Assembly: GCA_041751425.1 (NCBI GenBank) | Contig: JBGSXL010000007.1 | Location: 62,001 to 126,000 of the forward strand | DNA: 64,000 nucleotides | Source: JAVVEG01 sp041751425 | Lineage (GTDB): Bacteria > Pseudomonadota > Gammaproteobacteria > Pseudomonadales > Pseudohongiellaceae | Direction: 5' to 3' | Shown here: piece by piece, positions 9,362 through 18,147 of the stretch | Numbering within the stretch: the first letter of the stretch is position 1 | Layout: each line of letters begins with the position of its first letter | The notes under the pieces: model-generated | What the model was told of the DNA's origin: nothing | Seen by the model: only the letters and a program-made list of their open reading frames with translations | Database searches by the model: none | Made by a program: the position numbers and the translations under genes

Positions 9362-9421
9362 GTTGGGTGCACTTGTGTTAGGTGCACTTTTGTTAAGTGC
9401 ACCTTTGTTGGGTGCACTGGG
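9362..9421. repeat. Four 15-bp tandem repeats centred on GTGCAC
   Basis: Four units start at 9362, 9377, 9392 and 9407, each of the form GTTRRGTGCAC plus four bases. The GTGCAC palindrome therefore recurs every 15 bp in the space between the divergent oxygenase and acylase genes. The repeats are compatible with a regulator array or simple slippage. They are also in frame with an upstream extension of the oxygenase. Confidence 0.85.
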
Positions 9422-9547
9422 GGTTGAGTCAATAGTATCTGGTTTTGACTTCGCCAGCCAAGGCTCCTATTCTGGATGCCAGTTGAAAAATCGGATGACC
9501 AGTTTACCGCCATCAATCAACAAATAAACGCTACAGGAGAACATACG

Positions 9548-11941
9548 ATGAGCCAGCACCAGCGTAATGCTTTTGTCAGATCAGGAGTTCTTGTTGCAGG
9601 ATTGTTCGCATTATCGGCCTGCAATCCGTCCGGGGACAGCGACGTCAGTGAACCGATAGGCGATGTCCCAGTGCAAACTTCGGCAGAATCCGCCTCCCGT
9701 TTTAACGCAGAAATTCGCTGGACCTCTTATGGCATTCCCCATGTCAAAGCGGACGACTGGGCCAGTCTGGGTTATGGTTTCGCTTACGCCACTGCGAAAG
9801 ATGCAGTCTGCACCATCGCCACGGATGTGGTTATGGTGAATGGCGAGATGTCACGCTACTTCGGTCCTGATGGCATCAATCGCAGCAGCGACATCTTCCA
9901 CCGCGCCGTGTTGGACAGCACCATGCTCAGCGGCTTTCGGGCTGGTCAGACAGAACAGAGCAACAATTTCTCCGATGGTTATGTAGCAGGTTACAACCGC
10001 TACCTTCGTGATCATATGGATGCGCTACCCGCTGCCTGTGCGGGTGCGGAGTGGGTCAGGCCGCTCAGCAATGATGATCTGGATCGTCTTACGGTGGGCG
10101 TTGGTATTCGTTATGGATTGGGCCGCTATCAGCGGGAAATGGCCAACGCGGCACCTCCGGGTCAGGAGGTGGCCAATTCGGCCCGTATAGAAAGTATTGA
10201 TACAGATTTCGAAATCCCGGCGGGTATCGGCAGCAACGCTGTCGCCATGGGCAGCGCGGTGACAGAAACGGGTTCGGGCCTGCTGTTGGGTAATCCGCAT
10301 TATCCGTGGCAGGGTTCTTCGCGTTTTCACATGATCCATACCACTATCCCGGGTGAAGTGGATGTGATGGGCGTCAGCCTGTACACCACCAGCCGTGTGG
10401 GGATTGGTTTCAATCACGATGTGGCCTGGACTCACACGGTATCCACCGGCTTGCGTTCCACGTTCTACGCGTTGCAACTGAACCCCGAAAATCCCACCCA
10501 GTACCTTTATGGCGATACTTATCGCGACATGACACGGGTGGACATTGAGTTGCCGGTAAGAGGAACAGATGGCGCTGTCACCAACGAAACCAGCGCGGTT
10601 TACATGACCCATTACGGCCCCGTTGTTGTGTCCAACCAATTGCCGTGGACGAGCACACAGGCTTTCGCCATTCGCGACGTCAATCTGTATAACGACCGCT
10701 CCGCTGCTACCTATGATGCGCTGAGCAAGGCAACTTCCATCGATGAAGTGGAAGCAGCGTTGAGCTTGCAGGGCGTGGCTTGGGTGAACACCATTGCAGC
10801 AGATCGTCACGGTACCGCTTTTTATGCGGATATCAGCACCGTGCCCAACGTTGACAGTACATTGTTTGAACAATGCCGTCTGACTCCCGAGGGAGGGCCA
10901 ACAGGCTATACATTACCGATTGGTGTTTCCGCGCAACTGGTCGTATTAAATGGCGCAGACCCCGCATGTGAATGGCGCGAGGATGCAAGCTCCGCAGTAC
11001 CAGGCGCGATGCCGGCAGATGAGATGCCCAGATTGCGTAGAGACGACTATGTGCACAATGCCAACGACAGTTACTGGCTATCCAACCCGAACGAATTGCT
11101 TGAGGGTTACTCACCCATCATCGGACGCGAGAATGCAGCAGTCACTCTTCGCACCCGTGCCGGGTTTCACTTTATTGCTGAAGCACTGGAGAACGGCGGT
11201 AAGGTAAATGCGCGAACTCTGCAGGATATGCTTTTCAGTCACCGTAATTTCGGTGCAGAACTGTTGATGGATGATGCGATGCAAATCTGCGCGGGCGAGG
11301 TGGCACCGGTAACCATTAATGACACGCAAGTGGACATCAACACTGCCTGCGATGTGTTGGCGGGTTGGGACAGACGTGGCGCCATCGACAGCAGAGGTGC
11401 GCATGTATGGCGTGAGTTCTGGCGTGATGCACAGCGCATCCCTGATCTTTACACGGTTCCATTCGACAATGCTGACCCCGTCAATACGCCACGTGGAATC
11501 GATGTCGCGAATGCGCAGGTGAAAGAAGCGCTGCGGACTGCATTGGCACAGGCTCAGGTGCGTCTGCAGACAAACGGTCTGGCGCTGGATGCCACGCTGG
11601 GCGAAGTGCAATTTGAGAATCGCAATGGTGTGCATATTCCCATCCCCGGTGGAGAAGGCTGGACCGGCATGTGGAGCGTGATCACTACGCAAATGCAGCC
11701 GCAGCAGGGCTACACACCAATCCTGCACGGCAACAGCTATATGCAGGTCATCAGTTGGGAGGAAGACGGTCGCGTTGATCCGCAGGCAATTCTGAGTTAC
11801 TCGCAATCCGAAGATCCGGCATCGCCACATTTTGCTGATCAGACTGAACTGTACTCGCAGGGTGAGTGGCTGCAGTTACCATTCTATGAAGAAGATATTC
11901 TGGCCGATCCAAACCTGATCACTCTGACACTGCGGGAGTAA
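9548..11941 (+). CDS. Penicillin acylase-family Ntn hydrolase, lipoprotein
   Basis: The 797-residue precursor has a lipobox (LFALSAC). Its alpha-subunit part contains WTSYGIPHVKADDW, and the autocatalytic site GIGSNAVAMG places the new N-terminal nucleophile at Ser229. After the site it has LLLGNPHYPW and HTVSTG, as in acylases acting on N-acyl homoserine lactones, aculeacin or beta-lactams. It is expected to mature into two chains in the periplasm or on the outer membrane. The start is ATG 9548 behind AGGAG; an in-frame extension to 9476 lacks a signal peptide at its end. The crotonase gene follows after four bases, so the two are cotranscribed. Which acyl amide it cuts is unknown. Confidence 0.88.
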   Translation: MSQHQRNAFVRSGVLVAGLFALSACNPSGDSDVSEPIGDVPVQTSAESASRFNAEIRWTSYGIPHVKADDWASLGYGFAYATAKDAVCTIATDVVMVNGEMSRYFGPDGINRSSDIFHRAVLDSTMLSGFRAGQTEQSNNFSDGYVAGYNRYLRDHMDALPAACAGAEWVRPLSNDDLDRLTVGVGIRYGLGRYQREMANAAPPGQEVANSARIESIDTDFEIPAGIGSNAVAMGSAVTETGSGLLLGNPHYPWQGSSRFHMIHTTIPGEVDVMGVSLYTTSRVGIGFNHDVAWTHTVSTGLRSTFYALQLNPENPTQYLYGDTYRDMTRVDIELPVRGTDGAVTNETSAVYMTHYGPVVVSNQLPWTSTQAFAIRDVNLYNDRSAATYDALSKATSIDEVEAALSLQGVAWVNTIAADRHGTAFYADISTVPNVDSTLFEQCRLTPEGGPTGYTLPIGVSAQLVVLNGADPACEWREDASSAVPGAMPADEMPRLRRDDYVHNANDSYWLSNPNELLEGYSPIIGRENAAVTLRTRAGFHFIAEALENGGKVNARTLQDMLFSHRNFGAELLMDDAMQICAGEVAPVTINDTQVDINTACDVLAGWDRRGAIDSRGAHVWREFWRDAQRIPDLYTVPFDNADPVNTPRGIDVANAQVKEALRTALAQAQVRLQTNGLALDATLGEVQFENRNGVHIPIPGGEGWTGMWSVITTQMQPQQGYTPILHGNSYMQVISWEEDGRVDPQAILSYSQSEDPASPHFADQTELYSQGEWLQLPFYEEDILADPNLITLTLRE

Positions 11942-11945
11942 ACGC

Positions 11946-12824
11946 TTGAGCTATACGACAATTGATTACTCGGTGCAGGACAGCATCCTCACCATTACGC
12001 TGGCGCGTCCGGACAAGATGAATGCCTTTACAGTTACGATGGCGAATGAACTGGAACAGGCTTTTGTGCGCGCCAGCAATGATGATGCTGTTGCTGCAGT
12101 TGTGTTAACCGGGTCAGGCCGCGCTTTTTGTGCGGGCATGGATTTATCGGTTGGCGGCAATGTGTTTGGTTTGGATGAAACGCTGCAGCCCACGCTGGAT
12201 GATCTGCATCAGGGTTTCGAAGATCCTGCGCTGGTAAAAGGGGTGAGAGATACCGGCGGTCGCGTCACGCTGGCTATATTCAACTGCAACAAGCCTGTAA
12301 TTGCCGCTATCAATGGCGTGGCAGTGGGCATCGGCGCCACCATGACATTGGCTGCCGATGTACGGCTGATGGCGGAGCCGGCCAGAATCGGTTTTGTGTT
12401 CGGCAAGATTGGCATTACACCAGAAGCGTGTTCCACCTGGTTTCTGCCACGGCTGGTAGGTTTGTCGCAGGCAATGGACTGGGTGTACAGCGCGGAGATT
12501 ATCAGCAGCGCGGAAGCATTGCGTGCAGGTTTGGTGAAGGCGGTTTATGCCCCTGAAGAATTGTTGACTCAGGCTTATGCATTGGCGCATCGGTATGTAG
12601 ATAAGCGTTCGCCTGTCAGTACTGCTTTGGCGCGCCAGATGTTGTTGCGTAATTCTGCATTGGAGCATCCCGCTGAGGCGCACAAGTTGGAATCGTTGGC
12701 GGTGTTTTATGCGAGTCAGCAGGATGGCAAGGAAGGTGTGCAGGCGTTTCTGGAGAAGCGTGACGCTGATTTTAAAAGCAAGACGAGTAGTGATATGCCG
12801 CCGTTCTATCCCTGGTGGGATTAG
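11946..12824 (+). CDS. Enoyl-CoA hydratase/isomerase (crotonase) family protein
   Basis: The 292-residue protein has the crotonase fold motifs: an LARPDKMNAF start, the oxyanion-hole loop GRAFCAGMDLS, the NGVAVGIGATMTLAADVRL helix and the GITPEACSTW active-site segment with a Glu. It acts on acyl-CoA thioesters in the cytoplasm. The start is TTG, supported by GGAG placed at the stop of the acylase gene seven bases before it, which implies coupling. A link between the acylase releasing fatty acyl chains and this enzyme processing them is reasonable but inferred. The physiological substrate is not known. Confidence 0.88.
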   Translation: MSYTTIDYSVQDSILTITLARPDKMNAFTVTMANELEQAFVRASNDDAVAAVVLTGSGRAFCAGMDLSVGGNVFGLDETLQPTLDDLHQGFEDPALVKGVRDTGGRVTLAIFNCNKPVIAAINGVAVGIGATMTLAADVRLMAEPARIGFVFGKIGITPEACSTWFLPRLVGLSQAMDWVYSAEIISSAEALRAGLVKAVYAPEELLTQAYALAHRYVDKRSPVSTALARQMLLRNSALEHPAEAHKLESLAVFYASQQDGKEGVQAFLEKRDADFKSKTSSDMPPFYPWWD

Positions 12825-12836
12825 CGATACTTTTTA

Positions 12837-13289
12837 TCAGTGATACTGGGCCTGCCGTATCTGCGCAATCCCATCGCGGTCGTTCAACAGATACGCTGAC
12901 TTCAGATACTCATCCACATCCAGTCCGCCGGGAACAGTGGCGGAGTCGCGTCGATAAATAAATCGCACGAATAAAAAACCAGGCTCAGGCTCTTCAATGC
13001 GGGTGATGCTTTCGGCATGCAGCGGTGGATTGCTGGTATGCAGCCGCGTGAGGATCTCATCGGGCGGCATTAACACCACAGAGTCAGGTATTTCCTGATC
13101 ACCCACCTGCAAGTGGCGAATGAATTCGTTCTCGCTGATAACTTCCAGACGACTTGTTATGGCGTTATTGAATTGATCGGGATACTTGGCACGTTGCACC
13201 AGACCCGCCCATAGATGCGCTCTGCTCATCACAGGGATCTGTGGTTGCTGCGGGTCGTTTATCTGGATGAGGTGCTCAAACTCTAACAA
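12837..13289 (-). CDS. DUF1857/AtaL-like SRPBCC-superfamily protein
   Basis: The 150-residue protein begins LEFEHLIQINDP and continues with a LWAGLVQRA..P..F pattern that I recognise from the DUF1857 (AtaL-like) group. That group has a START/Bet v1-like ligand cavity. The molecular role of this group is not established. The start is TTG with GGGA seven bases upstream. The neighbour on the same strand 30 bases upstream encodes a small CxxCH exported protein, so they probably share a transcript, though no functional link is evident. Confidence 0.7.
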   Translation of the reverse strand: MLEFEHLIQINDPQQPQIPVMSRAHLWAGLVQRAKYPDQFNNAITSRLEVISENEFIRHLQVGDQEIPDSVVLMPPDEILTRLHTSNPPLHAESITRIEEPEPGFLFVRFIYRRDSATVPGGLDVDEYLKSAYLLNDRDGIAQIRQAQYH

Positions 13290-13319
13290 AAGTTATTCCC
13301 GCGATTCCTGATATTCAAA

Positions 13320-13889
13320 TTAAACCTGTTCAGGCGCTCTGCAGCGGGGATCGCTCTGCTGAATGCCGTCAATCACATTACGCGCAATCGGCAACGGGTC
13401 GCAGCCGTGACCGGTCTCGCAAATCAGGTCCCATTGTGGTTCGGCTTTCACGTGACAGCCAAAGCAATTGCCGCCGAAGCGATTCACAACATCGGTGAAG
13501 CCGCGCGCGACAATCTCGGAACCGGCGTCACTTACCTGCAGCTCAAAAAACTCCCAGTCGTTGGTAGCCGGGCTGGTGCCGGGTGTCTGCTTGACCATCA
13601 CTTCGGAAGGAACCAGTTGTACTACGGAGCCGGTTGGGTAAACAGCACCATTCTCTGCGCTCGCCGCTGCCACTGTTGCATCCAGATCGCCCAGCAGATT
13701 ATCCACAAAGAAACCGCGCACAGCAGTCATGGCCGTAATGCAATCGAACGTATCGTTGTCAATGGCGATGGGCTCACCTGTGGCGGCTTTGAGCTGCGCC
13801 GCGCCCAGGCCAAGAGTCAGCACGGCGGCACCAATGCCTGCGCTTATGCGAAAAGTTTTGTTTCTGGACGCGTTGAAAATTGTCGACAT
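13320..13889 (-). CDS. Exported protein with a single CxxCH haem-binding motif
   Basis: The 189-residue protein has an N-terminal signal (KTFRISAGIGAAVLTLGLGA) and one CFGCH motif near residue 150, followed by a Trp-rich and Cys-rich tail (CETGHGCDPLP). The motif fits covalent haem attachment in the periplasm, but no distal Met ligand is obvious, so other metal roles remain possible. The start is ATG 13889 with GGAG eight bases before it; the frame is open further upstream without signal character. The NosR-like gene upstream on the same strand makes an electron-transfer role thinkable, but this is inference. Confidence 0.65.
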   Translation of the reverse strand: MSTIFNASRNKTFRISAGIGAAVLTLGLGAAQLKAATGEPIAIDNDTFDCITAMTAVRGFFVDNLLGDLDATVAAASAENGAVYPTGSVVQLVPSEVMVKQTPGTSPATNDWEFFELQVSDAGSEIVARGFTDVVNRFGGNCFGCHVKAEPQWDLICETGHGCDPLPIARNVIDGIQQSDPRCRAPEQV

Positions 13890-14007
13890 GGGTGGAGCTC
13901 CGTTGGTGTGTTTTATTTTGGTGTGTTCAATAAATGGTAAAGCAATAGGGTGTTGCATGGAAAAGTGTTACGGATAGTATCGCGTGTGTTCGGTTTTTCC
14001 AAGCATT

Positions 14008-16140
14008 TCAACCCTGCGCTCTATTATTGCTTGACGAGATAACACTAACGTTGCCCTTACCTTTGAAACGTCTGTCGATCTCCGCCATGCTGTGTCGGCA
14101 ACTGCCCGCCTTGGTGATCAGCTTGTTTTCGCAGATATCGCAACGCACGCACTCCTTGAAATCGATAGCTGGTCCGCGGATGGCACCAGTGGGGCACGCG
14201 TGTTCACACAAACTGCAGACATTGCATTGTGGCACGCGCGCGATACGGAACGGACTCAGCAGTGACATCACGCCCAATGCTGCACCCAGTGGGCAGACAT
14301 AGCGACAATAGAAACGCTCTATCACAAGACAGGCTATCAATATCAAAAGCAAAATACCCCAAAGCACAAAGGAGCTGCTGAAATAGAACAAAGTGCCAAA
14401 TGGCTCAAAATACTGGAAGATGCTGATGTTGCTGTTGGCCAGAGCAGTGCCGACAATCAAAGCGAGAATCGCATACTTGATATAAAGCGCGCGGTCATGA
14501 ATCCACTGCGGCACACGAATCTGCCAGTTTTTTGGTGAGAAGCGTGTTATAAAATCCTGCACAGCGCCGAAAGGGCATAAAGTAGAGCAGAACACCCGAC
14601 CCCACAGCAATGTAGTGACAATAGTGAAAGTCACAATCAACAGAACTGGCAGATTACTCAGGAAGGTTGTAGGTCCTTGCGCGATGGTCGCGGTGATATG
14701 TGATACCGACAGAAAGCCACCATCGATGAAGCCCAGATAAACAAGTGTCAAAGTTAAAGTCGCCCAGCGTAGCGGGCCGCTTTTACGCAGAAACGCCGTC
14801 ATCACTAACGTCAGAATGATTGCCAGCATCAGTATTTTTCCCCATGGCATATCGCGCCATGGAGCATCCGCTTCTGGACTGTTCATCCATGGCGGACCAT
14901 ACGCCAATTGTGCAAAAAATCCCGCAGCTACTCGTTCGTTGTACGCTATTTCCTGTAAAGAAAGAATGGGTTCGTTCCGGGCCAACTGTAATCCAATGCC
15001 CGCCAGTTCGTAATCGATGGTGACCGACTCCGTAACGCCCGGTGGTCGATAGATAACGGTGAAGGGTTGCGTGATGTCGAAGTCTTCATCCATCGCGATG
15101 GCACCGGCATAAGTGGCGCGACCAGCGATCATGCCCTCGTCGGCATTGCCGGCAGTAACGAAACGATTTTGCTGCACCCTTCGTGCTGGTTCGTCACCTT
15201 GTTGCAACGATAATCTGTCCTGTCGGTATTGCGCGGCAGCCGAACCACCCACGGCCAACAGCATCATCTCACCACTGCCTAGCCGCGCACTGGCGTCGCG
15301 TTCCGCACGCGTGTAGTCGTCACTGCCGATAAAGAACTCGCCAATCACTCGGCGGCCGATATAGGTGATAGTCAGTTGTAAATCTGTCTGCACTGGCATC
15401 GGAATAGTAATTGTTTTAACCATGCCTGAGTCCAGCATGTCCTGCCAAGAGAGTAGATCCAGTTGCTCCCGCGCGTTCTCTTCCCAATCACGTGCCAGTG
15501 CGTCGCCTTCTTCAAAATCAAGATAGGCTGTTGCTACTCGCCGGGCTGCATTGCGTACTCCGCGCGTCATGCCGAAACTGGTTAACGTGGCACCGGATAA
15601 ACCATCGATGTCACGCGTCAGCTTGAATTCATCGGTGATCGATTTGTCGCGAAACTGTGCCTGATAGGGTTCATCAGCAACGAAATCTCCCAACGAATAG
15701 CGAAAGGATTCCGTGTAGTTGAGTACTTTTATGCCAGTGAGCGTGTTGTCCACGCGCAAACCAACCAGCATGGCTACCGGGGCGCTGTAGCCTTTTTCTT
15801 CGGGTGGGACATCTGCGCTGAGGAATACGTAGCCGAGCAATTCCTCGGCACTGGTTTCTGGATTGCTGCGATACGCGCTATATACAGGGGGTTCGCCTTG
15901 TTTATCGGAGAATCTTTCCGCTTCAGGGAAAACTTGCTGCAACCACTCAGGTTGCACAACGTTGGACCAGGGGGTTCTGATGTTACTGATGCGATCTGGC
16001 GCTTGGGCAAACGCAGGCTGGACCAGTAAAGAGGTAATTAGCAAAGCGAACAAAGAAACTAATAGAGAAACAAACAGGAACGCGGGCAGCGATGCAAACA
16101 CTCCTGCACGCGACGTTGAAGTAAATGAGATGCGGAACAT
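14008..16140 (-). CDS. NosR/NirI-like membrane FMN-binding polyferredoxin
   Basis: The 710-residue protein has a signal peptide ending PAFAQ and a periplasmic FMN-binding domain with the covalent flavin site LSGATLT (SGAT at residues 182-185). About six membrane helices follow from residue 430 and carry two CxxxCP motifs (CSTLCPFG, CRYVCPLG). The C-terminal cytoplasmic ferredoxin segment has CNVCSLCEHACP and CVRCDIC. This is the NosR architecture, which moves electrons from the membrane to periplasmic enzymes. No nosZ or other nos gene is nearby, so the partner may not be N2O reductase. The start lies eight bases after the stop of the helical protein gene, which indicates cotranscription. Confidence 0.82.
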   Translation of the reverse strand: MFRISFTSTSRAGVFASLPAFLFVSLLVSLFALLITSLLVQPAFAQAPDRISNIRTPWSNVVQPEWLQQVFPEAERFSDKQGEPPVYSAYRSNPETSAEELLGYVFLSADVPPEEKGYSAPVAMLVGLRVDNTLTGIKVLNYTESFRYSLGDFVADEPYQAQFRDKSITDEFKLTRDIDGLSGATLTSFGMTRGVRNAARRVATAYLDFEEGDALARDWEENAREQLDLLSWQDMLDSGMVKTITIPMPVQTDLQLTITYIGRRVIGEFFIGSDDYTRAERDASARLGSGEMMLLAVGGSAAAQYRQDRLSLQQGDEPARRVQQNRFVTAGNADEGMIAGRATYAGAIAMDEDFDITQPFTVIYRPPGVTESVTIDYELAGIGLQLARNEPILSLQEIAYNERVAAGFFAQLAYGPPWMNSPEADAPWRDMPWGKILMLAIILTLVMTAFLRKSGPLRWATLTLTLVYLGFIDGGFLSVSHITATIAQGPTTFLSNLPVLLIVTFTIVTTLLWGRVFCSTLCPFGAVQDFITRFSPKNWQIRVPQWIHDRALYIKYAILALIVGTALANSNISIFQYFEPFGTLFYFSSSFVLWGILLLILIACLVIERFYCRYVCPLGAALGVMSLLSPFRIARVPQCNVCSLCEHACPTGAIRGPAIDFKECVRCDICENKLITKAGSCRHSMAEIDRRFKGKGNVSVISSSNNRAQG

Positions 16141-16147
16141 ACAACTA

Positions 16148-16621
16148 TTACATCTCCCGCAATGAATTATAGGCTTTGCTCAGCGCGATGTTCTCGTCCT
16201 TCTCACCTTTGAGTAGATCGGCAAATAGTTCCTTTACATGCTGCACTTCGCAACGATCCCGCAAATGAGACAACAGACCCTCCACAAAGCTATCCGCCTT
16301 GCTCGCCAACTCGTAAACCTGCAGCGGGTCCATATCGTTGGAAAGCTGCTTCTCGAATTTTGTCAGGAATGCATCCATGTCTTCCGGGTAGGGAATCTGA
16401 ATCCAGGTTTTCAATATTCTGTCTGGCGCACCGTCCTCGTATTTCTCCAGCGTCTCGGTCAATTTTTCTTCGCGCGTAGCAAGAAAATCCAGCAGCATTT
16501 TCGACATTTCGTTTTCGCTTTCGCTGGCGAGATCGTCATAGATTTCCGCCAGATGTTCGTGATAGCCAATCAGCTCGCTGAGCACATGGGCGGCGTTGTC
16601 ATAACTTTGCAGGCGTGTCAT
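16148..16621 (-). CDS. Helical, ferritin-like small protein of unknown function
   Basis: The 157-residue protein is predicted to be all-helical, with no signal peptide. Clusters of Glu and His (GYHEHLAEIYDD, TREEKLTETLEKY, LSHLRDRCEVQHVKEL) are arranged as expected for a four-helix bundle. I cannot assign a family; the Glu/His pattern suggests a ferritin- or rubrerythrin-like metal site, but the ExxH pairs are not clear enough to claim it. It precedes the NosR-like gene by eight bases, so it may support metal or redox handling for that protein. GGGA lies nine bases before the ATG. Confidence 0.6.
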   Translation of the reverse strand: MTRLQSYDNAAHVLSELIGYHEHLAEIYDDLASESENEMSKMLLDFLATREEKLTETLEKYEDGAPDRILKTWIQIPYPEDMDAFLTKFEKQLSNDMDPLQVYELASKADSFVEGLLSHLRDRCEVQHVKELFADLLKGEKDENIALSKAYNSLREM

Positions 16622-16688
16622 TGGTTTATTTCCCGTGAGTACATTTAGACGCAGCCTTTTTATGCAGGACTGCGATTTTTACTTAAGA

Positions 16689-16982
16689 TTACAATTCGTC
16701 AAATCTTTCCAGGCGCCGCAACAGCGCCGCGTTTTCTTCCCGCAACTGATCGCGCTGGTCTGTCAGCTCCAGAATCAATGCGATGGCCTGCCAATCCAGA
16801 TCCAGATCGCGTTGCAGGCGGCTGACCCGTTGCAGCGTACACAGACAAGACGCGGGGAACAGCCACTGCTCGGGATTGTCGCCTTCTGGTTCCACGATGC
16901 CGTGCTCGACAATCTCCACCAGCATGTCGATACTCAGGCCGGTTTCATGGCTTACTTCATAACATGTAATGATTAATGACAT
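16689..16982 (-). CDS. cbpM: Chaperone modulator CbpM
   Basis: The 97-residue protein has the MerR-like helix-turn-helix fold of CbpM (TCYEVSHETGLSIDMLVEIV) and then a helical coiled region (LQRDLDLDWQAIALILEL and a leucine-rich tail). CbpM binds the J-domain of CbpA and inhibits its co-chaperone activity. The gene begins seven bases after the cbpA stop, with GAAGAG before its ATG, matching the usual cbpA-cbpM operon. The context makes the assignment firm. Confidence 0.88.
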   Translation of the reverse strand: MSLIITCYEVSHETGLSIDMLVEIVEHGIVEPEGDNPEQWLFPASCLCTLQRVSRLQRDLDLDWQAIALILELTDQRDQLREENAALLRRLERFDEL

Positions 16983-16989
16983 AGGCTCT

Positions 16990-18003
16990 TCAACTCCAAT
17001 CTTTGCGCGGGTTGAACGAATGGGTATCGGCTAACTGCTGCCACAACTCTTTGAGCTTTTCGGCGTTCTTTGGGTCTGCGCTCTTCGCGTCTGCGTTCTT
17101 TGCGTCTGCGCTCTTCACGCTGGCAGAATCCGGCATCACTATTTTAAGCACGGCGTAAAGATCGCCATGATTTTCTTTCAACGGCAGCCCTTTGCCTTTT
17201 ATGCGCAGGCGCTGACCGGACTGGCTGTTCGCTGGCACAGTCAATTGAATCCTGCCATGCAGCGTAGGAAGGTTGATTTTGCAGCCAAGAGCCGCCTCCC
17301 AGGGCGCAAGTGGCACAGTTATCAGCAGATTGTGCGCTTCAACATCAAACAGCGGGTGCGGTACCAGGCGAATACGCAGATACAGATCACCTGCCGGGCC
17401 GTCACCTATGCCCGGTGACCCCTGACCCTTAAGGCGAATGCGCTCACCATCACTGACGCCTTTGGGAATCTTTATCTTCAGACTCTTGCTGATGTCTTCC
17501 AGGCGGCGCCCATGCGCATCGTAGTGCGGCAGTTTGTACGCTATCTGCTTGGATTCCTCGGAGAGGGTGTCTTCCAGGAATATCGGCATATCCACTTCCA
17601 GATCGCTGCCGCGTGTTTCCCGTGATCTTTGCTCGAAACCCCCACCACCAAACCCGCCAGCTCGCCCACGACCAGCGCCTTCGCCAAAGACGGAGGAGAA
17701 GAAGTCTGAGAAGTCCTGCTCACTGTAGTTACTACCACCGCCCCGCGTCGAGTACCCGCCGTCAGCACCGGCACGCCTTTGCGTGCCGCCATACTTGCGA
17801 AATTCATCATACTCCGCACGCTTCTTGCCATCGCCCAATACCTCATAGGCCTCAGCCACTTCCTTGAAGCGCTCAGCGGTGTCTTTCTCTACGCTGACAT
17901 CGGGGTGGTATTTGCGGGCAAGTTTGCGATAGGCGGTTTTGATCGCCTTCAGGTCGGCATCGGCTGCGACGCCCAGAATCTTGTAGTAATCCTTGAATTC
18001 CAT
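16990..18003 (-). CDS. cbpA: DnaJ-class curved DNA-binding co-chaperone CbpA
   Basis: The 337-residue protein has an N-terminal J-domain with the HPD motif (KYHPDVS), a Gly-rich linker (residues about 70 to 125) and two C-terminal beta-sandwich domains without a DnaJ zinc finger. It works with DnaK and binds DNA. I start at ATG 18003 (MEFKDYYKILG), which is the conserved N-terminus; ten extra codons upstream are not conserved. An unusual Ala/Asp/Lys repeat (KSADAKNADAK-like) near residues 295-314, encoded by a 15-bp tandem repeat, separates the second sandwich from the dimerisation helix. It is followed by cbpM. Confidence 0.9.
   Translation of the reverse strand: MEFKDYYKILGVAADADLKAIKTAYRKLARKYHPDVSVEKDTAERFKEVAEAYEVLGDGKKRAEYDEFRKYGGTQRRAGADGGYSTRGGGSNYSEQDFSDFFSSVFGEGAGRGRAGGFGGGGFEQRSRETRGSDLEVDMPIFLEDTLSEESKQIAYKLPHYDAHGRRLEDISKSLKIKIPKGVSDGERIRLKGQGSPGIGDGPAGDLYLRIRLVPHPLFDVEAHNLLITVPLAPWEAALGCKINLPTLHGRIQLTVPANSQSGQRLRIKGKGLPLKENHGDLYAVLKIVMPDSASVKSADAKNADAKSADPKNAEKLKELWQQLADTHSFNPRKDWS
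17063..17122 (-). repeat. Four 15-bp in-frame repeats inside cbpA
   Basis: Units starting at 17063, 17078, 17093 and 17108 encode alternating KNADA/KSADA-type pentapeptides in the linker before the last helix of CbpA. The array is probably a slippage expansion that lengthens a flexible hinge. Confidence 0.8.
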
Positions 18004-18080
18004 GCTTTGGCTCGATATGCAGGGCAGATGCAATTGAGAGCCATAGCATAGCGGGTTTGCAGCAGTGCGTCACGGTCGAT

Positions 18081-18138
18081 GCCCCGCTACGTGTGGCACT
18101 TTGCCGAAACATGGCAGAAGTGGCTTCCGTAGCGGGGC
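18081..18138. terminator. GC-rich hairpin downstream of the ABC permease gene
   Basis: Perfect 11-bp arms (GCCCCGCTACG and CGTAGCGGGGC) enclose 36 nt that can pair further (TGGC/GCC motifs). It lies between the end of the permease gene and the cbpA start. It lacks a U-tract in the minus direction, so a REP-like or mRNA-stabilising role is as likely as termination. Confidence 0.55.
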
Positions 18139-18147
18139 CCCGGAGGT

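Noticed and set aside
9362..9421. Regularly spaced repeats as a CRISPR array
   Set aside because: Units are 15 bp with no unique spacers and no cas genes are present; it is a plain tandem repeat.
10025..10873. 282-codon frame opposite the acylase gene
   Set aside because: His/Cys-rich random-looking translation, antisense to a confident gene.
14008..16140. NosR as proof of nitrous-oxide respiration
   Set aside because: No nosZ, nosD, nosF or nosY in the window; NosR-like proteins have other partners.
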